DNA from: SB21 sp964535295
Lineage (GTDB): Bacteria; CLD3; SB21
DNA length: 19,157 nucleotides
Assembly: GCA_964535295.1 (NCBI GenBank)
Contig: CAZHUW010000045.1
Coordinates: 1-19,157 of the forward strand
Reading direction: 5' to 3'
Made by a program: the position numbers and the translations under genes. The notes below the pieces were generated by a model. The model was not told the origin of the DNA and made no database searches. It was given only the letters and a program-made list of their open reading frames with translations. The first letter of the stretch is position 1; each line of letters starts with the position of its first letter. This document shows positions 6,522-15,610 of this stretch, piece by piece.

Positions 6522-7100
6522 GTGAATATCAAGTCGATAGAATTTATCGCCAGCGTTTATAAGAACGAACAGGTACCTGAACCCAGATTAAATGAAATTG
6601 CTTTTTTCGGCAGATCAAATGTGGGAAAATCGACCCTTCTCAACAAATTAACAGGCAAAAAAATAGCCAGGATCAGCAGCACGCCCGGAAAGACACAGTG
6701 CCTGAATTATTATCTTGTGAATAATTCGTTTTATCTTGTGGACGCACCCGGATATGGCTACGCACGGGTTCCTGAAAAACTGAAACTGTCATGGAAACGG
6801 TTTATTGACACTTGGTTAAAAAACAACGAAAGGCTGAAACTGGTCGTCCAGATTGTAGATGCCCGGCTCACACCGCAAGATTCCGACCTTCAGATGGCGG
6901 AATGGTTAAGTTATCACAAAGTGTCTTGCGTGATCGTCGTGAATAAAATGGATAAACTGTCGGCCAGCCAGCGCGTAAAGAATTTGAAACAATTGCGAGA
7001 AACCCCTGTATATGCTTCATTGGACATCATCCCTGCTTCGGCGCAATTCGGTGAAGGCAAACAGGAAATCCTAAAAATCATCTCAAAATATTTATTATAG
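6522..7100 (+). CDS. engB: Ribosome-assembly GTPase EngB (YihA/YsxC)
   Basis: Small GTPase needed for late assembly of the 50S subunit. It has 192 residues. GTPase boxes: G1 GRSNVGKS at 30-37, G2 around SSTPGKTQ with Thr58, G3 DAPGYGYA from 74, G4 NKMDK at 141-145 and G5 PASAQFG. The start is GTG at 6522; the overlapping ATG at 6520 runs straight into a stop codon. The ribosome site is weak (GAAAG), and the gene lies 10 bases after the lpd stop, so translation is probably coupled to lpd. It is followed after 37 bases by a GWxTD protein gene. Family very sure, start fairly sure. Confidence 0.95.
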   Translation: MNIKSIEFIASVYKNEQVPEPRLNEIAFFGRSNVGKSTLLNKLTGKKIARISSTPGKTQCLNYYLVNNSFYLVDAPGYGYARVPEKLKLSWKRFIDTWLKNNERLKLVVQIVDARLTPQDSDLQMAEWLSYHKVSCVIVVNKMDKLSASQRVKNLKQLRETPVYASLDIIPASAQFGEGKQEILKIISKYLL

Positions 7101-7137
7101 ACAGGTCAATCTGTTTCCTATTTTCAGGAGGCTCTTT

Positions 7138-8544
7138 ATGAAATTCTTACTGCAAATTTTCTCGATCTTCATGGTTGGTGCCGTCATCGGTTTGAATGTT
7201 CTGCATGCCAAAGATAATCGTAGCGAAGGGAATATCAAATTCTATACGGACGTCGCTTGCTTTAAAATGCTCAATCAACAAGGCGCGACCTATACTCAGC
7301 TTTACTTTTATTCCGAGCGGAACCAGTTTTCTTTTCTTCTAAAGGATTCTTTATATACTGCGGCATTTACAATCCGCGTGGTGTTTACCGACATTGAAGA
7401 CGAAAAGAATGTAACGGAAAAACAGTGGACGATGAGTATTGACGATCATATCACCGTAAATGATACCGCTAAAGAAATTCCTGTTATTTTTGAGAACAGT
7501 TTTGCTGTAAAACCCGGTAAGTACAAATTACAGATACAGATGACTGATGATAATAATAAAGCTCACATGGGCGTTTATAACGAAGATATCGAAGTTCCGG
7601 ATTTTGGAAACTCGCAATTAAATCTGAGTCAGATCGAATTGTCCACGCAAGTGTTAAAAGGCGGGAATAATGACGACATGTTCGTTAAGAACGGGTATAC
7701 GATATTTCCGAATCCCTCCAGGTTTTACGGGAGCAATCTGCCTCGGCTGACTTTATATGCCGAACTTTATAACCTGGAATATGAAGCCGGCAGCACGAGT
7801 AATACTTACGAAGCGGCTTTCATTTTGACGGATGAAGCCGGAAGTGTCGTCAAAGAGTTTCCGTCGAAGACATTTAATAAAGCAGGACAAACGGCCATCA
7901 TCATTCATTCGCTGAACGTGATTTCAATACAAAGCGGTCGGTACTATCTGCTCCTACGTGTGACCGATCATACAAGCAAAAAAACCGCGGTGTCCAAAAA
8001 GCTATTTGTTATCTATAGGGAAGGTGAATCGATCTACGAAACGCAGGCCGATGATTCTTTCTTTAAAGACATGGACGCCCAAGGTGCCGTTCGTGCAGGG
8101 AATATTATTTCGATCGTCGGAAAGAGCGATGATACAAAGATATACTCCCAACTCGAATTAGACGGTAAGAAAAAATTCCTGGATCGTTTCTGGAAAGAAC
8201 GCGACCCTTCGCCAGGCACCAAGACCAATGAGTTATTGATGGATTATTACAAAAGATATGAAGATGCCAATCAGAAATTTTCAACGCCGAACAGGGAGGG
8301 TTGGAAAACCGATATGGGACGGGTGTATTTGGTTTACGGTCCTCCGGCCCAGATCGAGAAACATGAATTTGAGTCTGATAAGTATCCTTATCAGATCTGG
8401 TATTATTATCAATTGAAAGATCAACCCGCTCAAACAGTCTTTGTTTTCGGAGATGTATTGGATTCCGGAATTCAACAGTTATTGCACTCGAATGCACGGG
8501 GCGAAGTTGCCGATGCCCGATGGATGGACCGGGTTAACAAATAA
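7138..8544 (+). CDS. Secreted GWxTD-domain protein, 468 residues
   Basis: Exported protein of unknown function. A Sec signal peptide, MKFLLQIFSIFMVGAVIGLN and on to about residue 25 (LHA cleavage), is followed by about 280 residues that look like two or three beta-sandwich units. The C-terminal GWxTD domain comes last. It opens with FLDRFWKERDPSPGTKTNEL and has YYKRYEDANQKFS, the name motif GWKTD at 388-392, then GRVYLVYGPP, IEKHEF and YQIWYYY. The family is widespread in FCB phyla and has no assigned activity to my knowledge. AGGAGG lies 6 bases before the ATG, the best ribosome site in the operon. It lies between engB and asnS, and a paralogue sits at 17046-18389 in another operon. The shared W, GPP/NAP and WYYY residues suggest a conserved binding pocket; that is inference. 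Confidence 0.88.
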   Translation: MKFLLQIFSIFMVGAVIGLNVLHAKDNRSEGNIKFYTDVACFKMLNQQGATYTQLYFYSERNQFSFLLKDSLYTAAFTIRVVFTDIEDEKNVTEKQWTMSIDDHITVNDTAKEIPVIFENSFAVKPGKYKLQIQMTDDNNKAHMGVYNEDIEVPDFGNSQLNLSQIELSTQVLKGGNNDDMFVKNGYTIFPNPSRFYGSNLPRLTLYAELYNLEYEAGSTSNTYEAAFILTDEAGSVVKEFPSKTFNKAGQTAIIIHSLNVISIQSGRYYLLLRVTDHTSKKTAVSKKLFVIYREGESIYETQADDSFFKDMDAQGAVRAGNIISIVGKSDDTKIYSQLELDGKKKFLDRFWKERDPSPGTKTNELLMDYYKRYEDANQKFSTPNREGWKTDMGRVYLVYGPPAQIEKHEFESDKYPYQIWYYYQLKDQPAQTVFVFGDVLDSGIQQLLHSNARGEVADARWMDRVNK

Positions 8545-8566
8545 AGTAAGCAAGGAGAAGGAAAAA

Positions 8567-9871
8567 ATGCGTGACCGCATATATATCGAAGATATTTTCC
8601 AAAATAAGATTGCTGACGGTTCGGATGTAACACTAAACGGATGGCTGTACAATAAGCGTTCAAGTGGAAAGTTACTTTTTCTGTTAGTGAGGGACGGGAC
8701 GTCGGTCATCCAAGCAACCGTGTATAAGCCTGGGGTTAGTCAGGAAACATTTGACACGGCGGATAAATTAACACAGGAAGCCTCTTTGGCGGTGACGGGT
8801 AAAATTAAGAAAGATGAACGAGCTCCGGGCGGGTACGAACTTCAGGTTACGGACGTGAAACTAATAGGGCCTTCAGTAGACTTTCCTATTACGCCGAAAG
8901 AACACGGACCCGAATTTCTGATGGATTATCGGCATCTCTGGCTGCGTTCGAAAAATCAGCATGCGATATTGCGTATCCGGCATACCATTATTAAAGCAAT
9001 TCGTGATTTTTTTGATGGAAGAGGGTTCACACTTGTGGATACACCGATCTTTACACCGGCAGCTTGCGAAGGAACTTCGACTCTTTTTGAAACAGATTAT
9101 TTTGATTCGAAGGCTTATTTAACCCAGAGCGGCCAGCTTTATGCGGAAGCCGGGGCATTAGCGCTTGGAAAAGTCTATTGTTTTGGACCGACTTTCCGGG
9201 CAGAAAAATCAAAAACTCGTCGGCATTTGACTGAATTCTGGATGGTAGAACCTGAAGTTGCTTTCAATGATCTCAAAGATAATATGGAACTGGCTGAAGA
9301 TTTTATTGAATACATCGTTCAGACCGTACTTAAAACGCGCGCTGAGGAACTCAAAACGATCGGGCGCGATACATCGAAACTTGAAAAAGTCAAAGCACCG
9401 TTCCCTAGGATCCACTATAATGAAGCGGTTAAGATACTTGAAGAAGCCGGCTTGAAATTTGAATATGGAAATGATTTCGGCGCCCCGGACGAAACGGTCA
9501 TCTCTGAAAAATTTGACAGGCCGGTGATTGTACACCATTATCCGTCTGCAATCAAGGCTTTCTATATGAAGCGGGATCCGGCAGAACCCGATAAAGCTTT
9601 GGCGATGGACATACTTGCGCCCGAAGGATACGGTGAGATCATCGGCGGAAGTCAACGTGAAGACAATTACGACGCACTGGTCTCTCGTATTAAAGAACAT
9701 AACTTGCCGATGGAAGCATTTGATTGGTATCTTGATCTGAGAAAATACGGTTCTGTACCGCATGCGGGATTTGGGCTGGGTGTGGAGAGAACAGTGGCTT
9801 GGATTTGCGGATTGCAGCATGTACGGGAGACCATTCCGTTTGCAAGAATGATTCATCGTTTGAAACCATAA
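8567..9871 (+). CDS. asnS: Asparaginyl-tRNA synthetase
   Basis: Class IIb aminoacyl-tRNA synthetase charging tRNA-Asn. It has 434 residues from the ATG at 8567, which follows AAGGAG/AAGGA ribosome sites. The open frame extends 42 codons further upstream, but those lie inside the preceding gene and are not part of the family. Parts: N-terminal OB-fold anticodon-binding domain (VTLNGWLYNKRSSGKLLFLLVRDG); motif 2 FRAEKSKTRRHLTEFWMVEPE from residue 210; motif 3 GFGLGVERTVAWICG from 401. FWMVEPE and the DYRHLWLRS entry fit AsnRS rather than AspRS. It lies 22 bases after the GWxTD gene and 13 bases before a lipoprotein gene, in a single operon. Having AsnRS suggests direct Asn-tRNA formation, although the amidotransferase route could also be present elsewhere. 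Confidence 0.95.
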   Translation: MRDRIYIEDIFQNKIADGSDVTLNGWLYNKRSSGKLLFLLVRDGTSVIQATVYKPGVSQETFDTADKLTQEASLAVTGKIKKDERAPGGYELQVTDVKLIGPSVDFPITPKEHGPEFLMDYRHLWLRSKNQHAILRIRHTIIKAIRDFFDGRGFTLVDTPIFTPAACEGTSTLFETDYFDSKAYLTQSGQLYAEAGALALGKVYCFGPTFRAEKSKTRRHLTEFWMVEPEVAFNDLKDNMELAEDFIEYIVQTVLKTRAEELKTIGRDTSKLEKVKAPFPRIHYNEAVKILEEAGLKFEYGNDFGAPDETVISEKFDRPVIVHHYPSAIKAFYMKRDPAEPDKALAMDILAPEGYGEIIGGSQREDNYDALVSRIKEHNLPMEAFDWYLDLRKYGSVPHAGFGLGVERTVAWICGLQHVRETIPFARMIHRLKP

Positions 9872-9884
9872 AAAGGAGAATGGG

Positions 9885-10916
9885 ATGAATAAGAAAGTAT
9901 GGATTCCTATTGCGGTTTTAGGTCTATGTTTGAGTGTTTTGACGATGCTGGGCTCATGTGATAATAATAATGTGTCCGACAATTATATTGATTTGATCAA
10001 TAATCAGATCGATGTGTTGTTTGTTTCTGAAAGTGATGGTTTTCAACAGATTTATGGTGTTAAGGACACCACTTTTAACACTGTATACAGTATCAATTTG
10101 GATAACATCAATGGGACACTTGATCCAACCTGGTGTTCAGACGGACGAAAATTTGCATTCACAAGAATCATAATGAGTACCACTACGGGGTACCCCTTTC
10201 ACACAAATATTTATATCGTAAATATGGACAGCCTTGATAATGCTTTTAGTCAAGTCACCTATAGTCTAAGATCGATAGATTCGATCGGCACGTATTACGG
10301 TACACTTAATTTACGCCCGGACTGGAGTCTCCAAACGAATCAATTAGTTTTTATTTCAGATCGTGACAGCGCATTCAATATATACAATTCAAATATCTCT
10401 GATACACTCACCGGCGATACCTTGCCAACCGTTTTAACCGATCTGACGGATAAGATCGATATTTTCTGTTATCCTTCATTTTCTCCGGATGGCTCAAAGA
10501 TAATTTATACCTCAAAGAAAAGCGGAAACGATGAGATCTGGATGATGAATTCGGACGGCTCAAATAAAACCCAGCTAACACAAAACGGCGCTTCCATCAA
10601 TTCACGCCCGCGGTTTTCACCTGGAGCAGACAAAATTTCATTCTTTTCGAATATGTGGGTTAACGGAAACGACTCCCTGCAAATTTATACCATGGACCCC
10701 AACGGCACAAACCTCGACACGGTTACTAAAAGCGGGAATAATTATGATCCTTCTTGGTCTCCCGACGGTGCGGAGATCGTTTATGCAAAGAGGGGCGGAA
10801 GTTCATCCAAACCCCGCAGTTATATTTATGTGATAGGGAGAAATGGTCTGAATGAAAGAAAACTGATCAGCGGAGATAATAAATCGTATTACCCCGCATG
10901 GAGGCCATTGCCGTAA
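9885..10916 (+). CDS. PD40/TolB-like beta-propeller lipoprotein, 343 residues
   Basis: Envelope lipoprotein, function unknown. The signal peptide ends in the lipobox LGSC with lipidated Cys25, followed by Asp26 and an Asn-rich linker. The rest consists of about five TolB/PD40 propeller blades marked by PTWCSDGRKFAF, PDWSLQTNQLVFISDRD, PSFSPDGSKIIYTSKKSGND, PRFSPGADKISFFS and PSWSPDGAEIVYAKRGG. These line up with the F/WSPDG core and the following IYxxDxxG strands. Such propellers usually bind proteins or glycans at the cell surface. AAAAGGAG lies 7 bases before the ATG and only 13 bases separate it from asnS, so it is the last clear gene of the plus operon. The Asp at +2 would signal inner-membrane retention in E. 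coli; that rule may not hold in this phylum. Lower GC than asnS is visible. Confidence 0.85.
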   Translation: MNKKVWIPIAVLGLCLSVLTMLGSCDNNNVSDNYIDLINNQIDVLFVSESDGFQQIYGVKDTTFNTVYSINLDNINGTLDPTWCSDGRKFAFTRIIMSTTTGYPFHTNIYIVNMDSLDNAFSQVTYSLRSIDSIGTYYGTLNLRPDWSLQTNQLVFISDRDSAFNIYNSNISDTLTGDTLPTVLTDLTDKIDIFCYPSFSPDGSKIIYTSKKSGNDEIWMMNSDGSNKTQLTQNGASINSRPRFSPGADKISFFSNMWVNGNDSLQIYTMDPNGTNLDTVTKSGNNYDPSWSPDGAEIVYAKRGGSSSKPRSYIYVIGRNGLNERKLISGDNKSYYPAWRPLP

Positions 10917-10929
10917 AGGCAATGAGGAT

Positions 10930-10980
10930 AAAAAAAATGAACAACCTTCATTGTCTTTGGACTATGAAGGTTGTTCTCTT
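10930..10980 (-). terminator. Strong hairpin terminator whose T-tract faces the minus strand
   Basis: A perfect 13-bp stem, GAACAACCTTCAT (10939-10951) with ATGAAGGTTGTTC (10964-10976), 12-base loop. On the minus strand it is followed by ATTTTTTTATCC, a classic terminator. On the plus strand only TCTTATGG follows, so it should stop plus transcripts poorly and act more as a stem or partial attenuator after the lipoprotein gene. Confidence 0.75.
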
Positions 10981-10994
10981 ATGGAGGTAATGTT

Positions 10995-11552
10995 GTGCGG
11001 GCATCCGGCGAAAAGAGGACAAGTTTAAAAATTGAAATGGTCCGTCTTCTCGATCAGTTCCTGCTGGGCTATATTTCCGCAAAAGACCTTATAGGCGGAG
11101 TAGTGCCTATGTTGATATTGTCCCAAAATAAACGCGGGCGAAAGAACTACATCGAAAAGTATCTGATGGAAATTTCCGGAAAAACGGAACAAGAGCTGAC
11201 GCGGGAATATATTTATAAAGTTCGGGAAACCATTAAAGGGGAAGTTGTTACATCAGAAAAGGACCGCTCCAGAGTGTTCAGGCGAAGCCTTCGAAAACTA
11301 GTTGAACGATTCATGTATGATGAAATAGAGGAGCCATATTATTTATCGATGTTATCCGACCTGATGATCGATTTTCATAAAGAAATTCAAGCTGAACCGG
11401 ATGCAAAGCATTTTTTTGATAATGTTCAGGTCTTATTTTCTTCGAAAGACTCTACAGCCACGCGAAATCAATCCGTACCGCCAACACCTACCATCATGGA
11501 CATCAGTATGGACTTCTATGAGAATTATTTCAAGGGTCTTTGGGACGAGTAG
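10995..11552 (+). CDS. Protein of unknown function, 185 residues, GTG start
   Basis: No family recognised. The start is GTG at 10995, with GGAGG 7 bases upstream; longer readings begin inside the terminator hairpin. It is a soluble, mostly helical protein with no signal or membrane span. It begins with a basic N-terminus (RASGEKRTSLKIEMVRLLDQ), followed by GYISAKDLIGG and NKRGRKNYIEKYLMEISG. A charged central part has KDRSRVFRRSLRKLVERF, and there is a more acidic end with PPTPTIMDISMDFYENYF. The alternating basic and acidic stretches could suit a nucleic-acid or partner-binding role, but nothing proves it. It follows the lipoprotein operon, separated by the hairpin, and ends one base from the mutS2 stop codon on the other strand. 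Confidence 0.75.
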   Translation: MRASGEKRTSLKIEMVRLLDQFLLGYISAKDLIGGVVPMLILSQNKRGRKNYIEKYLMEISGKTEQELTREYIYKVRETIKGEVVTSEKDRSRVFRRSLRKLVERFMYDEIEEPYYLSMLSDLMIDFHKEIQAEPDAKHFFDNVQVLFSSKDSTATRNQSVPPTPTIMDISMDFYENYFKGLWDE

Positions 11553-11553
11553 A

Positions 11554-13959
11554 TCATTCGTTCTTTATTTCCACTACCGTCACGCCGGTATCTCCTTCGC
11601 CCCATTGCCCCAGGCGGTAATTCTTTACTCTCGGATCGCGTTTGAGGAATTCACCGATCTTCTTTCGAAGGATTCCGTCGCCTTTGCCGTGGATGAGGGT
11701 GACCTCTTTAAATCCCAAGATTTGCACATCGGTCAAATACGTATCAACCTCATAAATCGCTTCATCCGTTTTGAGCCCCCGCAAGTCAAGCTGGTTCTTT
11801 ACATGGTCTGTATTCCATTCGATATGTTGGCGCAGTAAAGTGCCATTTGTTTTTTCCAGTGATTGTTTCGGTTTTGATAATTGGCCTGAATGAATACGGA
11901 TCGTGATGCTTCCCGTTCCTATCAACACATGATCGGAGCCATCCGGTTCTTCGAGTATAGTGCCGTCGAGACCCATTGATGCAATATAAACCCTGTCCCC
12001 TTTCCTTAATTCATCCGGGTGTTCCAGCGACGCTGATTCGAATTCTCTTACCATATTCAACTCGGAATGAATGGCGGAACTTTCTTGGCGCATTATGTTT
12101 TTTGTTCTTTTTACAACTTCTTTGTCAGCTTTAGAAGAACGGATCTCCTGAATGATTCCATCGATTTTGTTGTTGGCGTCCTGTAGCGCCTTCTGCATTT
12201 CTTCGAGAGATTTTTGCTTAAGACTACGCTCTTTGACCTTTAATTCCTGGATTCGTTCCTGATATAGCTTGGCAAGGCCGTCCGCCTCCGTCTTATTTCG
12301 GTTCGCATCGACGATCAACGATTCATAACGTTTGGTTTGTGATTGAAGTTCTTGAATCAGGTTCTCAAGGCGAATGATTTCCTTTCCTGATATTTCCTTA
12401 GCTTTTTCAATGATAGCGTCATTCAGACCTATCCGTTTGGATATTTCGAAAGCATAACTGCTTCCCGGTATCTGAGGACGAAAAACATACGTGGGCTGTA
12501 GGGTTTCGTGATCAAATTCCATCGAGCCGTTGTCAACGCCTACCGTATCGTGTGCAAAAGCTTTCAACTCTCCGTGATGAGTTGTTACGATCGAAACAGC
12601 TTTCTTTTGGTTGAAATAATCCAAGATGGCAATGGCGAGCGAAGAACCTTCCTTTGGATCGGTACCGCTGCCGATTTCATCGATAAGAATGAGGGTATTG
12701 GAGTTTACTCTGTTAACCATTTCAGACAAATGGCGAACATGAGAGGAAAAAGTTGACAGATCGTTTTCGATTGATTGATCGTCGCCAATATCGGCAAATA
12801 TCTGATCAAATATACTGAACTGCGTGCCGTCAGCACAAGGGACAAGCAGGCCGCATTGAATCATTAAAGCGAATAGCCCGATCGTTTTTAGGGCTACGGT
12901 CTTACCTCCTGCATTAGGGCCCGAGATTATGAGCGTACGTCCGGTTTGGGGCGGATTTCCAAGTTCAAGATCAAGGGGAACTACCTGCCGACGCTCTCCC
13001 GGTAACTTATTGAGTTCCTTGATGAGCAGCAAAGGATGTAAGCCTCTTTTAACCAGAATGTGCCCGTTTTGATTGATCTGCGGTTTCACGCCATTGATAT
13101 AACCGGCAAATCTTGCTTTGACATACAAGAATTCAATATCACCCAGAATTTCCATATCCTGCATCAAGGTATTTAAATGCACCCGGATCACATCGGCTAT
13201 TTCAAGCAGGATACGATCAATCTCGCGTTTCTCATCAAGACTGAGTTTGCGCAGTTCGTTGTTAAGTTCCAAAGCTTCAGCGGGCTCGATAAATACGGTT
13301 TGGCCACTCGAGGATTCATCGTGTATGAAACCTTTGACGATATTCTTATATTCTTCTTTTACAGGGATGACCATCCGTCCGCCGCGCATAGTGACAATGG
13401 CGTCTTGGGCGTAACCCTGCGAGGCAAATTGTCTGGAAAGGGATTCCAATTTCCGGCGAATTTGACTTGATTTGGTTTCAAGATCGCGGCGAATTTGTTT
13501 CAACTTCGTGCTTGCGTGACTTTTCACTTCGCCGTTATCGTCAATCGCGGCTGTTATTGTTTTTTCGATTTCAGGATGATTCTGGACCGGAGAGATGACA
13601 AGTGAAAGCAATGGGTATTTCTCGCGGCGGCTCTTAAGGTACGATTTGACTTTTCTTAAGGTTTGCAGAGTCAAAAGGATGTGAATGAGTTGTTCCGGAT
13701 TCAAAAAAATCCCTAAGGTATTCAGATTTCTTAAAAAACTGCGAATATCTTTGATTTGTTCGATCGGGAAAACATCGTCAAATTTGAGCAGGTCCGACAT
13801 TTCGGTAAGTTCATCGAGTGCTTTTTCGATCTGTCCAATTTCGAAAATCGGTGACAAACCTTCTATCCTTTCAGACGCCATTTCGGTCAGAACATAGCGA
13901 AAAAGATGTTCTTTGATCTTATCAAACTCGAGAGGATGTAAACTGAATTTATCAAACAT
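11554..13959 (-). CDS. mutS2: MutS2 ATPase with Smr nuclease domain
   Basis: MutS-family ATPase that acts on branched DNA and, in some bacteria, on collided ribosomes. The protein is about 801 residues. Parts: MutS-like core domains; Walker A GPNAGGKTVAL at 347-354; Walker B LILIDEIGSGTD with Asp427 and Glu428; a long Lys/Glu/Gln-rich coiled coil at about 500-630; a KOW-like stretch (ELRKGDRVYI); and a C-terminal Smr domain at about 724-801 with LDLRGLK and HGKGDGILR. The start is MFDKFSLHPL at 13959, two bases after the moeA stop, which suits coupled translation; an ATG at 13977 adds six residues overlapping moeA. It is the last gene of the minus-strand operon and meets the unknown 185-residue gene tail to tail with no room for a terminator. 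Confidence 0.95.
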   Translation of the reverse strand: MFDKFSLHPLEFDKIKEHLFRYVLTEMASERIEGLSPIFEIGQIEKALDELTEMSDLLKFDDVFPIEQIKDIRSFLRNLNTLGIFLNPEQLIHILLTLQTLRKVKSYLKSRREKYPLLSLVISPVQNHPEIEKTITAAIDDNGEVKSHASTKLKQIRRDLETKSSQIRRKLESLSRQFASQGYAQDAIVTMRGGRMVIPVKEEYKNIVKGFIHDESSSGQTVFIEPAEALELNNELRKLSLDEKREIDRILLEIADVIRVHLNTLMQDMEILGDIEFLYVKARFAGYINGVKPQINQNGHILVKRGLHPLLLIKELNKLPGERRQVVPLDLELGNPPQTGRTLIISGPNAGGKTVALKTIGLFALMIQCGLLVPCADGTQFSIFDQIFADIGDDQSIENDLSTFSSHVRHLSEMVNRVNSNTLILIDEIGSGTDPKEGSSLAIAILDYFNQKKAVSIVTTHHGELKAFAHDTVGVDNGSMEFDHETLQPTYVFRPQIPGSSYAFEISKRIGLNDAIIEKAKEISGKEIIRLENLIQELQSQTKRYESLIVDANRNKTEADGLAKLYQERIQELKVKERSLKQKSLEEMQKALQDANNKIDGIIQEIRSSKADKEVVKRTKNIMRQESSAIHSELNMVREFESASLEHPDELRKGDRVYIASMGLDGTILEEPDGSDHVLIGTGSITIRIHSGQLSKPKQSLEKTNGTLLRQHIEWNTDHVKNQLDLRGLKTDEAIYEVDTYLTDVQILGFKEVTLIHGKGDGILRKKIGEFLKRDPRVKNYRLGQWGEGDTGVTVVEIKNE

Positions 13960-13961
13960 AA

Positions 13962-15200
13962 TTAGGCGCAGTACCATTTGTTAAGAACACGGTCATCAAG
14001 CAAAATAACCGATACAATCTCTCCGGGAAGTACGTTCTCCTTTTCTTCGGAAAGGTCGATCAGACAGTTGGCCTCGCAAAAAGAAGACATCGCGCCGGAA
14101 CTCTGGTTATTGACACTAGTCACGATTAAACGGTCGTTTTCTTTTCTTACGACTCCTCGCAAAAAATGGCGCAGTCCCTGTTTTTTCTTTATTGGTTCTT
14201 CCGATTCCGCCTTGACGCGACAGGGTTCTAGATATGTCATACCTGACATTTTCTTTATTGCAGGCACAACGAATAATTTAAAGCAAACGGCCGAACTGAC
14301 CGGGTTTCCTGGTAATCCAAAAAAAAGCTTTTTGTTATGAATACCAAAAACAAGGGGTTTCCCTGGTTTTTGTTTTACCCCCCAAAACTTTATATCCACT
14401 CCGGTATTCTTCAGAGAGTCTCTGACAAAATCAAATTCACCCATGGAAACCCCGCCAGAAGTAATAATAATATCGGCTGAAAAAGCTTTTTCTAGTTTTT
14501 TGTTCGTATCTTTCTGAGTGTCTTTGGCAATACCCAGATCAATAGACTCCGCACCCATTTGCCCTATCAATGCTTGTAATACATAATTATTACTGGTCCG
14601 TATCTTTCCTGACACCAAAGGCCGGTCAATTTCAAATAGTTCATTGCCGGTTGAAAGGATTGCGATCCGTGGTTTCGGTATGATCCGTACAGCCGGCCGG
14701 CCTATAGATGCAAGAATACCGCTATCATAGGGCGCGAGAAGTCTCCCTCTTTGAAATATAACGGAACCTTTTTTTATATCGTTTCCGGCAAAACGCAGAC
14801 TTTCATGTTTAGATACGGGTGTGAAAACTTTTATTTTTCCGTCCTGTGTCTTCTCAGTTTGTTCCACCATGACCACTGCATCCGCATGTGTAGGTATTGG
14901 CGCTCCGGTCATGACCTGGATGGCATGCCCGGTTTTTAGTCTTTTTTTGGTAGTTTTTCCGGCCTGGAGGATATCGATGACTTCTAATAAAACAGGATTT
15001 TCACGCGAAGCGGCCATCAAATCGGAAGCGATCACAGCATAGCCGTCCATGGCCGAATTATCAAAAGGAGGCACATTTTCCTCTGCGACAATATCTTCTG
15101 CAAGTATCTTTCCGGAGCACCTTGTTATTGGCATGGACTGAGCAGGAAGCGATTCGGTTGCATCAAGAATTATTTTTAATGCTTCATCTACAGAAATCAT
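13962..15200 (-). CDS. moeA: Molybdopterin molybdenumtransferase MoeA
   Basis: Inserts molybdate into adenylylated molybdopterin, the last step of molybdenum-cofactor synthesis. It has 412 residues from MISVDEALKI at 15200. That ATG overlaps the TGA of the preceding gene (ATGA) and follows AGGTGG, so it is preferred over the more upstream in-frame start at 15242. Marks: PPFDNSAMDGYAV, TGAPIPTHADAVVMVEQ, ILSTGNEL, ITSGGVSMGEFDFV, FWGVKQKPGKPLVFG and GLPGNPVSS, plus a C-terminal domain IV. No other molybdenum-cofactor gene is visible. It lies inside an operon of ribosome and envelope genes between a small lipoprotein and mutS2. Confidence 0.95.
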   Translation of the reverse strand: MISVDEALKIILDATESLPAQSMPITRCSGKILAEDIVAEENVPPFDNSAMDGYAVIASDLMAASRENPVLLEVIDILQAGKTTKKRLKTGHAIQVMTGAPIPTHADAVVMVEQTEKTQDGKIKVFTPVSKHESLRFAGNDIKKGSVIFQRGRLLAPYDSGILASIGRPAVRIIPKPRIAILSTGNELFEIDRPLVSGKIRTSNNYVLQALIGQMGAESIDLGIAKDTQKDTNKKLEKAFSADIIITSGGVSMGEFDFVRDSLKNTGVDIKFWGVKQKPGKPLVFGIHNKKLFFGLPGNPVSSAVCFKLFVVPAIKKMSGMTYLEPCRVKAESEEPIKKKQGLRHFLRGVVRKENDRLIVTSVNNQSSGAMSSFCEANCLIDLSEEKENVLPGEIVSVILLDDRVLNKWYCA

Positions 15201-15604
15201 GGTCCACCTGTTCGTATGAAACGGTAATTTGATACTTTCCATTCATTGGACGATTTTTCAACAACAACCTGCATGGTTTCATTGGGTGAAATATTCCATG
15301 GATACAGGATCGCAAACGTGTATTGTTCATGATTCAGATCAATTTTTATTGAATCGATCAATTGAAAACCGGACGGGATTTCGACCTCCATATCCGGCAT
15401 ATTTAAATGCCTGGAATATTCTTTTTCTGTGCTAAGTTTTACACGGGCAGAACCGGTTACTTGACCCAGTAAATTATCCCGGTTTTCCTTTACAAAATAG
15501 GAATTGACAAAACTCCTAGCGACCGACCCCGGCATGAAGGAATTCTCTGAACAGGCGGGTATACATAAAAGAGAAAGTACCATGTACCGGATTAGGTATT
15601 TCAT
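15197..15604 (-). CDS. Small lipoprotein of unknown function, 135 residues
   Basis: Unrecognised envelope protein. The N-terminus MKYLIRYMVLSLLCIPACSE is a lipoprotein signal with a slightly unusual lipobox IPAC and lipidated Cys18. The mature part is about 115 residues. It opens with a helix-like VARSFVNSYFVKENRDN and continues in beta-rich text (VEIPSGFQLIDSIKIDLN, YTFAILYPWNI, VVEKSSNEWKVSNYRFI), like the small NTF2-like or cystatin-like fold; that fold is inference. It starts 6 bases after the era stop and its stop overlaps the moeA start, so it is clearly co-transcribed. The ribosome site is weak, which again points to coupling. Confidence 0.8.
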   Translation of the reverse strand: MKYLIRYMVLSLLCIPACSENSFMPGSVARSFVNSYFVKENRDNLLGQVTGSARVKLSTEKEYSRHLNMPDMEVEIPSGFQLIDSIKIDLNHEQYTFAILYPWNISPNETMQVVVEKSSNEWKVSNYRFIRTGGP

Positions 15605-15610
15605 AATCGA

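Noticed and set aside
8441..8566. 42-codon N-terminal extension of asnS
   Set aside because: Overlaps the coding end of the GWxTD gene; the family begins near 8567, where a good ribosome site occurs.
9209..9982. Long 257-codon open frame on the minus strand opposite asnS
   Set aside because: It lies wholly across asnS and the start of the lipoprotein gene; the translation is Phe/His/Arg rich with no domain, typical of an antisense shadow.
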